Source: Paenibacillus sp. BIC5C1 | GTDB lineage: Bacteria; Bacillota; Bacilli; Paenibacillales; Paenibacillaceae | Direction of reading: 5' to 3' | Length of the DNA stretch: 64,000 nt | Assembly (NCBI RefSeq): GCF_032399705.1 | Contig: NZ_CP135922.1 | Location: forward strand, 3,038,001-3,102,000 | In this document: one piece after another, positions 17,443 to 26,253 of the stretch | How the letters are laid out: every line of letters begins with the position of its first letter | Numbering within the stretch: position 1 is the stretch's first letter | The notes under the pieces: generated by a model | The model's input: only the letters and a program-made list of their open reading frames with translations | Database searches by the model: none | Told to the model about the DNA's origin: nothing | Position numbers and translations under genes: made by a program

Positions 17443-18348
17443 ATGCGTTCCAACTACAGACAATTTATACGAAACGTTCCGCTTCATCTCATGATATTGC
17501 CTGGACTGATCATCATTATTGTATTCGGTTACATTCCGATGGCGGGACTCTCCATTGCTTTTCAGAATTTCTCTCCCATTGCCGGATTCAAAAATATGAA
17601 CTGGGTCGGCCTGGACAATTTCAGGTATCTGTTCGATCTGCCTGGGTTCGGACAGGTCGTATGGAATACCGTATTTATTTCCGCCATGAAAATTGTGTCC
17701 GGTTTGGTCATTCCGGTACTTGTGGCCCTGCTGCTGAACGAGGTGCGCAAAACAGGCTTTAAACGAACCATTCAGACGGTTATCTATATGCCGCATTTCT
17801 TTTCCTGGGTCATTTTGGCTGGAATCATTGTGGATGTATTATCCCCCAGTACCGGAATCGTAAATATGCTGCTTAAGGCAGTGGGTGTAGAACCGGTTCA
17901 ATTTCTGGCCAGTAACGAATGGTTTCCTTACATACTCGTCATTACGGACCAATGGAAAGAATTCGGATTTGGCACGATTATATATTTGGCCGCACTGACA
18001 AACATTGATAAATCCCTGTATGAAGCATCTGTTATGGATGGAGCAGGAAGATGGAAGCAGACCTGGCATATTACGCTGCCTGGCATTCGTCCAATCGTGA
18101 TTCTGATGGTTACACTGAGTCTGGGTAACGTACTTAACGGTGGTTTTGACCAAGTGTTCAACCTCTACAATCCGCTGGTCTATGAATCCGGAGATATTCT
18201 GGATACGATGATTTACCGGATCGGCTTGCAGGATGCACAGTACTCCGTATCAACCGCATTGGGGCTCATCAAATCAGTGGTTTCGTTTATCTTTATCGGG
18301 CTTGGCTATTTCCTCGCCTATCGATTAGCCAATTATCGGATTTTCTAG
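17443..18348 (+). CDS. sugar ABC importer permease, LplB-type
   Basis: First membrane subunit of a CUT1-type carbohydrate importer, 301 residues, about six helices. The EAA loop that contacts the ATPase is EASVMDGAGRWKQTWHITLPGI, and the opening PGLIIIIVFGYIPMAGLSIAFQNF is typical of the LplB group that pairs with YesMN regulators. ATG at 17443 follows GGAGGAGACAGCTT. Operon with the next permease (15-bp gap). No ATPase gene is near, so a shared MsmX-like ATPase is inferred. Neighbouring GH43 and GH51 genes point to arabino-oligosaccharides. Confidence 0.92.
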   Translation: MRSNYRQFIRNVPLHLMILPGLIIIIVFGYIPMAGLSIAFQNFSPIAGFKNMNWVGLDNFRYLFDLPGFGQVVWNTVFISAMKIVSGLVIPVLVALLLNEVRKTGFKRTIQTVIYMPHFFSWVILAGIIVDVLSPSTGIVNMLLKAVGVEPVQFLASNEWFPYILVITDQWKEFGFGTIIYLAALTNIDKSLYEASVMDGAGRWKQTWHITLPGIRPIVILMVTLSLGNVLNGGFDQVFNLYNPLVYESGDILDTMIYRIGLQDAQYSVSTALGLIKSVVSFIFIGLGYFLAYRLANYRIF

Positions 18349-18363
18349 AAAGGAGGCAAGAAC

Positions 18364-19254
18364 ATGCATCACGCTTCGAGAGCCTATCGTTGGTTTCTGG
18401 GAATGAATTATGTCATCCTGACCCTTCTTGCCTTGCTATGCCTGTTTCCCATTGTGAACATTCTGGCAATTTCGTTTAGTTCGAGTGATGCAGTCAAGGC
18501 GGGGAGTGTGACATTCTGGCCGGTGGACTTCACCTTTTCCTCGTATAAATACATTCTCGAAAATCAGCAGTTTCTAAATTCATTCGGTACAAGTCTTCTC
18601 CGTGTGGTACTCGGAGTTGCGACCAATCTGATTTTCACGATTCTTGTAGCCTATCCACTCTCCAAAGAGGCAGCGAAGTTTCGTTCCAGAACGTTCTATG
18701 CGTGGATATTTGTCTTTACCATGCTGTTCAGTGGAGGATTAATCCCGGGTTATCTGATCGTCAAAGAAGCAGGTCTGTTGGATTCGATCTGGGCCCTGAT
18801 CTTACCGGGAGCGGTTCCGATCTTCAATGTGTTGCTTATGCTGAATTTCTTCCGAGGTTTGCCAAAGGAGTTGGAAGAGGCGGCTTGGATGGATGGTGCT
18901 GGCCATTTCCGCACGCTATGGAGCATTTATCTTCCTATTTCATTGCCCAGTATCGCAACCATCACATTGTTTGCCATGGTGGGACACTGGAACGCCTGGT
19001 TTGATGGCATGATCTATATGAAAAGTCCGGAAGGTTATCCACTAGCCACGTATCTGCAATCGATGCTCCAGCAAGTGACGATGATCCAGAGTGAAATGAT
19101 GACCCTTGAGGATGCGACACTGTTAAGTCAGGTGTCGGATAGAACGACCCAGGCATCCCAAATCTTTTTGTCCGTGATACCCATTCTGCTCGTGTATCCG
19201 TTCCTGCAAAGGTATTTCGTTCATGGACTTGTTGTCGGTAGTGTAAAGGGATAA
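18364..19254 (+). CDS. sugar ABC importer permease, LplC-type
   Basis: Second membrane subunit of the same importer, 296 residues. The EAA loop reads EEAAWMDGAGHFRTLWSIYLPISLP and the C-terminus ends in the family hallmark YFVHGLVVGSVKG. ATG at 18364 has an AAGGAGGCAAGAAC site. A hairpin with a T-run at 19279-19303 follows, which would lower transcription into the kinase and response-regulator genes. Confidence 0.92.
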   Translation: MHHASRAYRWFLGMNYVILTLLALLCLFPIVNILAISFSSSDAVKAGSVTFWPVDFTFSSYKYILENQQFLNSFGTSLLRVVLGVATNLIFTILVAYPLSKEAAKFRSRTFYAWIFVFTMLFSGGLIPGYLIVKEAGLLDSIWALILPGAVPIFNVLLMLNFFRGLPKELEEAAWMDGAGHFRTLWSIYLPISLPSIATITLFAMVGHWNAWFDGMIYMKSPEGYPLATYLQSMLQQVTMIQSEMMTLEDATLLSQVSDRTTQASQIFLSVIPILLVYPFLQRYFVHGLVVGSVKG

Positions 19255-19278
19255 GATCGATGGAGGAAAACCAATGGG

Positions 19279-19304
19279 AGGAGCCGATTTCCGGCTCCTT
19301 TTTG
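19279..19304 (+). terminator. internal terminator/attenuator between permease and kinase genes
   Basis: GGAGCCG (19280-19286) pairs with CGGCTCC (19292-19298) around a five-base loop, followed by TTTTTG. Its place inside an apparent operon suggests partial read-through, giving more transporter than regulator. Confidence 0.75.
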
Positions 19305-19329
19305 CCGTTGAGGAGAGGAGTGTAGTGAA

Positions 19330-21081
19330 ATGAGATTCACATGGGGGAGATGGAAAAATGCATCCATCGTCGTCAAACTGATGATTGCCTTTGTGCTCGT
19401 CATTCTGCCCTTATATGGGATCAGTATTATGATCACGCATACCAGCTCCAAGCAAATGCAGACGGAAGTGGAGAAGGCGCATGAATCAAAGCTTTATTTT
19501 TACCACAATCATCTGCAATTTGAATTGGAGCGAATGAGTGGACTTGTTACCGAATTTTCATTCGATGAAACGATGTCCACCCTAAGTACACGAGCTGCAA
19601 TTATGGGCAGATATGAGGTGACTTCCAGTCTCAATAATATACATAACAAGCTGGGGCAGATCATGGTGACGAGTCCCTATATCAGCGATGTTGTGTATTA
19701 TGTTCCGGCTCTGCATAAACGGGTCAGCGCGGTGGACGGAATTCGCAATGTGGAGGATACAGAATGGAAGGATCTGCTGGCGACCATGGGCAATCTGAAT
19801 GGTGAGTTGTCTTATTCGGATAACAATCTTTATTTTCTCAAAAGCAATCCGTATAACATGAATCATGAGGAACCGCCCAATTTTATATTAGGCATACGTT
19901 TGTCTGCGGAAGAACTGAAGCACAGATTGCAGCAGCTCGCGGAAACGGGAGGCAGTGATATTACACTGAGCTTCGGTGAGCAGCACAATGTGGTCATTTC
20001 TTCTTCTGATAAACCTGTATCGGCAGCACAATTGCAGCAGGTATCACCGGAATCACCAGAATCCATGCAAGTGACGAGATTTCAGTCCGATCCATATCTG
20101 TATTATTCGCTTTATGATCCTGATCACTCGTTCACGCTGACAGCCAGCATCCCTAATGATGTGCTCCAAGCTCCCCTGGAACAATATAACCTGTGGCTGT
20201 GGACATTGACGCTTATCTCAATCATTATCATTATGATCTTCTCCTTTTCAATCTACAGGTCAATTCACAAGCCGTTATCTGTGCTCATTCGCGGGTTCAG
20301 AATGGCGGAGCAAGGTCAGACAACTATTCATATTCCGCAATCCAGACGAGATGAATTTGGTTATTTATACTCTCGCTTCAACCACATGATAGAACGCTTA
20401 CATATTTTGATTGATGAAAATTATGTTGCCCGGATTCGAACAAGCGAGGCAGAACTCAAACATTTGCAGTCCCAGATTCAGCCTCACTTTCTATATAACA
20501 GTCTGTTCAGCATCAAACAAATGGCCGAGGTCGAGAATGTTGAATTGATTCAGGAATTTACCGACTATTTGGGTCAATATTTCAGGTATATGTCCAGGGA
20601 TTCTCATTCTGAGGTTTCGCTCGGTGAAGAGGTGGAACACGCCTTAGTCTATGCTTCTATTCAGAAAATCCGATTTGGCTCAAGAGTCCAACTGCAATTG
20701 GAGGAACTGAGTAGGGAGTACCGAGACATCGCCATTCCCCGAGTCATTATTCAGCCGATTGTGGAGAATGTCTTTGAACATGCCCTTGCCAAGCGCAGTC
20801 AGGGAGGGATTCTGAAATTATCCTATCAAGTGGACCACCAACAGTTGTCCATTCGGATAGAGGATGATGGCGATCATTTAACGGAGGAAATTCTGAGTAG
20901 CCTGCAAGTATCCTTTCAGGAATCTGCGAACCAGAGGCATGGGAATGAAGAGATTACAGGACTGATGAATGTGAATCAACGTTTAAGGATCAAGTTTGGG
21001 ACAGGCTATGGCCTTTGTGCGCAGCGCAGTGAGTTGGGCGGTTTATGCATGATATTAAATATTCCATGGAGACAGGAGTAG
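19330..21081 (+). CDS. YesM-type sensor histidine kinase
   Basis: Membrane sensor of 583 residues. Two membrane helices (about 12-33 and 287-307) frame an extracellular sensing domain of about 250 residues; a HAMP linker follows (RSIHKPLSVLIRGFRMAEQG), then the His_kinase domain with His386 in QIQPHFLYNSLFS and an ATPase domain (PIVENVFEHAL N-box, EDDGDHL). This is the LytS/YesM class that partners AraC-type response regulators. Ends four bases before the regulator gene. Likely senses an arabinan-derived sugar alone or with the binding protein, inferred from the locus. Confidence 0.93.
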   Translation: MRFTWGRWKNASIVVKLMIAFVLVILPLYGISIMITHTSSKQMQTEVEKAHESKLYFYHNHLQFELERMSGLVTEFSFDETMSTLSTRAAIMGRYEVTSSLNNIHNKLGQIMVTSPYISDVVYYVPALHKRVSAVDGIRNVEDTEWKDLLATMGNLNGELSYSDNNLYFLKSNPYNMNHEEPPNFILGIRLSAEELKHRLQQLAETGGSDITLSFGEQHNVVISSSDKPVSAAQLQQVSPESPESMQVTRFQSDPYLYYSLYDPDHSFTLTASIPNDVLQAPLEQYNLWLWTLTLISIIIIMIFSFSIYRSIHKPLSVLIRGFRMAEQGQTTIHIPQSRRDEFGYLYSRFNHMIERLHILIDENYVARIRTSEAELKHLQSQIQPHFLYNSLFSIKQMAEVENVELIQEFTDYLGQYFRYMSRDSHSEVSLGEEVEHALVYASIQKIRFGSRVQLQLEELSREYRDIAIPRVIIQPIVENVFEHALAKRSQGGILKLSYQVDHQQLSIRIEDDGDHLTEEILSSLQVSFQESANQRHGNEEITGLMNVNQRLRIKFGTGYGLCAQRSELGGLCMILNIPWRQE

Positions 21082-21085
21082 TCGT

Positions 21086-22744
21086 ATGCAGCGGATGTTA
21101 ATTGTAGATGATGAACCGGTTATTTTGGATGGTCTTTATGCTTTTTTTCAAAAAGCGGATTTTCACGATATGGAGATCATTAAGGCATATTCTGCCTTTG
21201 AAGCAATCGAGTGGTTGAATTCCGTTAAAATCGATATCGTACTCAGCGACATCTGCATGCCTGGCATGGATGGCATGGAGCTGATCGAGAAGATTATGGA
21301 TCGTTGGCCACGATGTAAAGTTCTGTTGCTGACAGGTCATAACGAATTTGATTATGCACATCAAGCGATACGCAACCCTTGTGTTGTGGATTACCTGTTA
21401 AAGACAGAAGGCATGAGTCATATTCGTGCAGCGGTAGAGCGGGCTTTAACACAAATATCGGAGGAAAATGATTTCCGTTACCAACATGCCTGGTTTCGCA
21501 GCAAGCTGCCCAGAGCGCTGCCGCAGCTGCAAAGACAGCTGCTGCTGGATCTCCTAAAACGAACGGAAAGACATGATATCGCCTCGCTTCAGGAAGAATT
21601 GGATGCAGTCCAGTTACCTTTCATGTCGAATGAGTCGGTAATCCCGATCATCATACGGGTTGAGGAGTGGAACAACTATCAATCCCATTCGGACCGGAGT
21701 TTAATTCGCTATGCGGTTGCCAACGTTGCAGAGGAACTGCTTCAGGATAAGGCCAAGGTCAAAGCTATTGATCTGGATTATCAGGTGATTGCCTGCTTTG
21801 TTCAGCCCAAGGCTCAGCCATCGAGCTTCCATACAGGACAGCAGGAGAAGTGGGAACAGACACTGCGTTTTGTCTATGGAACGCTGGAGTCTGTGCAGCA
21901 ATCCTGTGCGGATTGTCTGAATCTGTCCGTCTCCATTATGGTGAGCGAACAGGCGGTGGAGTGGATGGAGTTAAGTCAGGCCATTGCACAGCTGCGCCTG
22001 TCGATCCATGAGGGCCCTGGACTTGGGATGGAGAAGCTTCTTCGGGTCAAAGTACAGCATGATTCGCCTTACATCCCCAATATTTTGAATCAGCAGAGTG
22101 TTGCCAGTCTTCATCTGGATCAGATCAGGCAGCGCGTTACATCAGGGGATCGGGAGTGGATGGAGTCATTTCACAAGTGGACAGAGGCTTCAAAAGAAGG
22201 ACTTCAAGATCCATTCTTTCGAATGAGAATCTATTCAGGTGCAGGTAATGGACTGATGGAGCTTCTTCATGAACTGGGCTTGTATGAATCAGCAATGGAG
22301 GAAATTGCGTTATCTCGAATGCTTCATTTTAATATCCATACGCCTTGGTCTGATCTGGTCGTTTTCTATCAATCGGCTTATGAATGGATCATCTCCAAAA
22401 GAAGTGTTACTCGCATCCATGATCAGTCGCAGATTCTCGTCACTATTCATCATTATATCAAGCATCATCTGGAGGATGACCTTTCACTAACCCGAATTGC
22501 ACAGGAGGTTTCCCTCAATCCGTCATATCTATCCCGTTGGTACAAACGTATTACTGGCAAAGGCATATCCGACTATATTCATGAACGGCGCATCGAGCGC
22601 AGCAAGGAATTACTTCTCGGCTCTACCTGCAAAATGCATGAAATATCCGCCAAGGTTGGATTTAGTGATCAGCACTATTTTTATCGTTTCTTCAAAAAGG
22701 CCACCGGCTGCACACCACAGGAATATCGGGATCAAAAAAGTTAG
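21086..22744 (+). CDS. YesN-type response regulator with AraC DNA-binding domain
   Basis: Cytoplasmic activator of 552 residues. The receiver domain (1-120) has the acidic pair in VDDEP, phospho-acceptor Asp55 in VLSDICMPG, and the Thr in LLTGHNEFDYA. A long middle region of unknown fold is followed by two AraC helix-turn-helix motifs at about 450-550 (LTRIAQEVSLNPSYLSRWYK, then ISAKVGFSDQHYFYRFFKKATG). Partner of the kinase just upstream; expected to activate the permease and binding-protein promoters of this locus. Confidence 0.93.
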   Translation: MQRMLIVDDEPVILDGLYAFFQKADFHDMEIIKAYSAFEAIEWLNSVKIDIVLSDICMPGMDGMELIEKIMDRWPRCKVLLLTGHNEFDYAHQAIRNPCVVDYLLKTEGMSHIRAAVERALTQISEENDFRYQHAWFRSKLPRALPQLQRQLLLDLLKRTERHDIASLQEELDAVQLPFMSNESVIPIIIRVEEWNNYQSHSDRSLIRYAVANVAEELLQDKAKVKAIDLDYQVIACFVQPKAQPSSFHTGQQEKWEQTLRFVYGTLESVQQSCADCLNLSVSIMVSEQAVEWMELSQAIAQLRLSIHEGPGLGMEKLLRVKVQHDSPYIPNILNQQSVASLHLDQIRQRVTSGDREWMESFHKWTEASKEGLQDPFFRMRIYSGAGNGLMELLHELGLYESAMEEIALSRMLHFNIHTPWSDLVVFYQSAYEWIISKRSVTRIHDQSQILVTIHHYIKHHLEDDLSLTRIAQEVSLNPSYLSRWYKRITGKGISDYIHERRIERSKELLLGSTCKMHEISAKVGFSDQHYFYRFFKKATGCTPQEYRDQKS

Positions 22745-22800
22745 ATCAAGTATGAAATGGTAAATCAAAGATACCAGATGTCAACGGGGTACACTCGAGG

Positions 22801-22823
22801 TGATAGCGCTTTCTTTATACAAT
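22801..22823 (+). promoter_or_regulatory. cre-like site next to -10 box of the binding-protein gene
   Basis: TGATAGCGCTTTCT (22801-22814) matches the cre consensus at 12 of 14 positions and sits directly against a TATACA/TACAAT -10 candidate (22816-22823). The binding-protein gene therefore seems to have its own promoter, with CcpA repression by blocking polymerase as the likely mode. Confidence 0.55.
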
Positions 22824-22863
22824 AAAATTATACCTCGCTGGAGGAATAAAAAGGGGGATTCGC

Positions 22864-24507
22864 ATGAACACGTCATTAAAGAAATTCTCATTGTTAACGT
22901 TAACCATGGTTCTGGCAACCACGCTTGCAGCCTGTTCATCGGGTACGGGAAGTGCTGAGAATGAAGCCCAACCGAACACACAGCAGGATGCCGGAGGTCC
23001 GCTTACGAAGTATGATCCACCCATCAAATTAACATCAACCATGAATGAAACCGGGAAAGAGTCGCTTGCTGAGGGAGATACACACGCCAATAACATTTGG
23101 ACCAGAGGATACAAGGACGAGCTGGGGATCGATGTCACCTATGACTGGATTGTCCCGGATGCCAATTATAACGATAAAATGAACGTCACCCTGGCTAGTG
23201 GCGATTTGCCTGATGTTCTGAAAGTAAGTGCTGTGCAGTTTGAACAGCTGCATGAAGCGGGGATGCTGGAAGATTTGACCGAAGTCTATGATAAGTACGC
23301 ATCCGATCTGGTCAAGGAATTTATGTCTGCTGAGGATGGAGCAGGTTTGAAGCCAGTGACCAAGGAAGGCAAGATATACGCAATGGTCAGTTTCCCAGGC
23401 TCGCTGGATTCCTCAGATATGATCTGGATTCGTCAGGATTGGTTGAAGAAGGTCGGACTTGAAGCACCAAAATCGATGCAGGACGTTATCAAAATTGCCG
23501 AAGCCTTCACCTTTGAAGATCCGGACGGAAATGGCAAAGATGATACGTATGGAATTGCGCTCAACAAGGATTTACCAATTAATGCGTTCCTGCTTGGTTA
23601 TCATGGTTATCTCGAAACCTGGATCAAGGATGCTTCAGGTCAGGTTGTGAATGGAACCATTCAGCCTGAGGTGAAGCAAGGATTACACGAACTGCAAAAT
23701 CTGTATTCAAAGGGTGTTCTCGACCCTGAGTTTGGTGTTAAGGATTTTACGAAGATGATGGAAGATGTGAATGCAGGCAAATCAGGCATGTTCTTTCTAC
23801 CACAATGGGCACCATTTCAGGTTAGCAGCATGATCAAGAAGGATAAGAATGTGGACTGGCTTCCTTACCCGGTTCAATCGATCGACGATCAACCTGCCAA
23901 AACGCAGAATCACTTAAGCTTGGGCGGCATATTTGCCGTACGTAAAGGCTACGAGCACCCGGAAGCATTGATCAAGCTGCTGAATTTTCAGGCAGAGAAA
24001 ATGTTCGGTGAGTCGGCCAAGGAAGAGCGTGCTGCGTATTTGAACGGCTTGACCGGACTTGGTTTTCATAATGCGACTGTATCCAATCTGCCTGCCAACA
24101 AAAACGTGAAGGCACAGGATGAGGTCGAGCAGGCGCTCAAAACGGGAGATACATCCGGATTAGAGCTTGAAGCGAAGCTGTTCTACGATGATATTATGGA
24201 TTACCGCAATGGAAATCTGGATAAGTGGCATATGGAACGTATTTTTGGACCGGAAAGCTCGCAAGGCGTCATTAAATATTATCGGGATAACGATCTCATT
24301 GTCATGAATGAATTTATCTACGCCCCAACGAGAACCATGAACACGAAACAGGCAACCCTGGATAAACTGCGCGCTGAGACGTTTCTGAAAATCATCTACG
24401 GCAACCTGTCTATTGACGAGTTCGACAATTTTGTTGCAAATTGGAAAAAGCTTGGTGGTGACCAGATCACTCAGGAAGTGAATGAAGTCATTAATACGAA
24501 TAAGTAA
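22864..24507 (+). CDS. lipoprotein sugar-binding protein of ABC importer, LplA-type
   Basis: Extracellular lipid-anchored solute-binding protein of 547 residues, long as is usual for the LplA/YesO-like group. Signal peptide with lipobox TLAACSS, so Cys24 is the lipidated residue. The body has the cluster features YNDKMNVTLASGDLPDVL and DDTYGIALN. ATG at 22864 has a GGGGGATTCGC site. Completes the arabinan importer; separate promoter allows higher expression than the permeases. Terminator follows. Confidence 0.92.
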   Translation: MNTSLKKFSLLTLTMVLATTLAACSSGTGSAENEAQPNTQQDAGGPLTKYDPPIKLTSTMNETGKESLAEGDTHANNIWTRGYKDELGIDVTYDWIVPDANYNDKMNVTLASGDLPDVLKVSAVQFEQLHEAGMLEDLTEVYDKYASDLVKEFMSAEDGAGLKPVTKEGKIYAMVSFPGSLDSSDMIWIRQDWLKKVGLEAPKSMQDVIKIAEAFTFEDPDGNGKDDTYGIALNKDLPINAFLLGYHGYLETWIKDASGQVVNGTIQPEVKQGLHELQNLYSKGVLDPEFGVKDFTKMMEDVNAGKSGMFFLPQWAPFQVSSMIKKDKNVDWLPYPVQSIDDQPAKTQNHLSLGGIFAVRKGYEHPEALIKLLNFQAEKMFGESAKEERAAYLNGLTGLGFHNATVSNLPANKNVKAQDEVEQALKTGDTSGLELEAKLFYDDIMDYRNGNLDKWHMERIFGPESSQGVIKYYRDNDLIVMNEFIYAPTRTMNTKQATLDKLRAETFLKIIYGNLSIDEFDNFVANWKKLGGDQITQEVNEVINTNK

Positions 24508-24523
24508 AGTGCAGTAAAAGAGC

Positions 24524-24564
24524 AAATGCCACCCTGCGTGCGATACGCAGAGTGGCATTTTTTA
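24524..24564 (+). terminator. terminator after binding-protein gene
   Basis: AAATGCCACCCTGCGT and ACGCAGAGTGGCATTTTTT form a long stem (with small internal mismatches) around CGAT, followed by a T-run. Confidence 0.85.
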
Positions 24565-24642
24565 GCGAAAACATATAAATCAGAGGAATCACACTCATAC
24601 AATTAAAGTATAAGCTTTTAATTCTCCGCTAGGGTACCCGGG

Positions 24643-26253
24643 TCATCCGGTCTCATGTGAGCCTTCTTTCTGCTTCTTGCGATATTCATTGGGGCTGCAG
24701 CCCATCTCTTGCTTAAACAGTTTGGTGAAGTGAGAGTAATTGGTATAGCCAACATTTCCAGCAATGGTATGCACCGATTGTGCGGTGGTCTCCAGCAAAT
24801 GTCGGGCCGCCACAAGACGGGTATGGATGACATAATGGCCCAGTGAAATGCCCATCTCTTTCTTAAACAACCTTGCCAGATAATCCGGATTCAGATAGAC
24901 CATCTCTCCCAGGTTATTCCTCGTTAAATCTTCTCCGTAGTGCGTGCGTATATAATGGGTAATCTCATGTACAACTGACTTCGGCTGCTCGGCAACATTC
25001 AGATATTCCGCAGCCGTATTAACCAGGTAGGCAATGTAGGATTGCATGTCTTCAATTGAATGCAGAGATTGCATGAATAATTGATCGTTTGTTTTGCCCA
25101 TATACAGCTTGTGCACTTCGATCTCCTTACTTTTCAACTGGGCATACACAAGTTGTACCAGATCAAGACGTAGCAGACTTAGAACGGCGGTACCCACCAC
25201 ACCTTCACGCACCAGTTGATGCATATAACGACCCGTTTCATCCAGAAACGCCTGAAATCGATTTTCATTTAACAATTTCTCCAGCAATCCCAGATCAGGC
25301 GGTGTGTAATTCAACTCGGGTCTATTATAGTTTTCAAGTAAAAAGGTTTGGTTACGATGTTTAATTCGTTCTTCATTCATAAGCAACAACTCGTTGATGG
25401 TATGACGAATCTGACCCAGTGGTAGAGAGAATCCGATACTACAGCAAACATCGGACTTTAGGTAATTATTAACCTCGGGGATGAACAAACCACACATGGA
25501 TTCGATCAGCTGTGCATCCGGCGCTCCGTTCCATTTTAGAATAATCATCCAGTTATGATCCTTGATCTCGATAATGGCTTCAATGGAGAACAACGTGTTC
25601 TGGAACCGCTCAACCATTACATTCAAACACGCGTAATCGAACAGATTCTTGTCCGTCTTGCCCAGCGTATGATCGTACGGAAAAAGGTTAACCAGAATAG
25701 GAAGAAACAGATCGGTTATTTCATAAGGCAGATTTTGTTCTGTCAAAAAGGCAGAGACGTTGGTCGGGCCGGAAGGAAAAGCTTTACCGGAGATTAGCCT
25801 GCGCCAGCTGTCCTCAATCAGTTTGCTTCGGTTTTTCTGCCAGAGCTCACCCTCATGAATGGCTTTCTCAATGAATTGCTGGTCGCGGGCTTTGGCAACC
25901 GCCTTTTGAATAATAAGAGTTAACTTGTCAAATTCAATAGGCTTCAGAAAATAATCAAAGCTTTGCAGCTCAATTGCTTTCTGGGCATAGTTGAAATCGG
26001 CATAGTTGGTCAGAAATATCGTCTGTACATTATGCGATTCCTCCCGGACCCATGCGAGTAATTCCAGCCCGCTGCCCTGGGGCATCTCAATATCACATAT
26101 GAGAATCTGTACGGGATGATTTTGCAAAACTTCCTTGGCCTGCGCAATATTGTAGGCGGTGAATATTCTATGGATCCCCAATGCCTTCCAATCAATTTTC
26201 TTTTCCAAAGCCATGACAACAAAGTAATCATCATCAACCAGCAATGCATTCAT
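24643..26253 (-). CDS. YesN-type response regulator with AraC domain (second system)
   Basis: A 536-residue DNA-binding regulator. Receiver domain with VDDDYF acidic pair and phospho-acceptor Asp54 in LICDIEMPQGSG; C-terminal AraC domain with motifs LGEMVYLNPDYLARLFKKEMG and IAGNVGYTNYSHFTKLFKQEMG. ATG at 26253 with GGTGACAAACC. Its 5' end overlaps the kinase gene by 20 bp, showing translational coupling. The direct repeats upstream of the divergent importer (28100-28226) are its most likely binding sites. Confidence 0.93.
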   Translation of the reverse strand: MNALLVDDDYFVVMALEKKIDWKALGIHRIFTAYNIAQAKEVLQNHPVQILICDIEMPQGSGLELLAWVREESHNVQTIFLTNYADFNYAQKAIELQSFDYFLKPIEFDKLTLIIQKAVAKARDQQFIEKAIHEGELWQKNRSKLIEDSWRRLISGKAFPSGPTNVSAFLTEQNLPYEITDLFLPILVNLFPYDHTLGKTDKNLFDYACLNVMVERFQNTLFSIEAIIEIKDHNWMIILKWNGAPDAQLIESMCGLFIPEVNNYLKSDVCCSIGFSLPLGQIRHTINELLLMNEERIKHRNQTFLLENYNRPELNYTPPDLGLLEKLLNENRFQAFLDETGRYMHQLVREGVVGTAVLSLLRLDLVQLVYAQLKSKEIEVHKLYMGKTNDQLFMQSLHSIEDMQSYIAYLVNTAAEYLNVAEQPKSVVHEITHYIRTHYGEDLTRNNLGEMVYLNPDYLARLFKKEMGISLGHYVIHTRLVAARHLLETTAQSVHTIAGNVGYTNYSHFTKLFKQEMGCSPNEYRKKQKEGSHETG

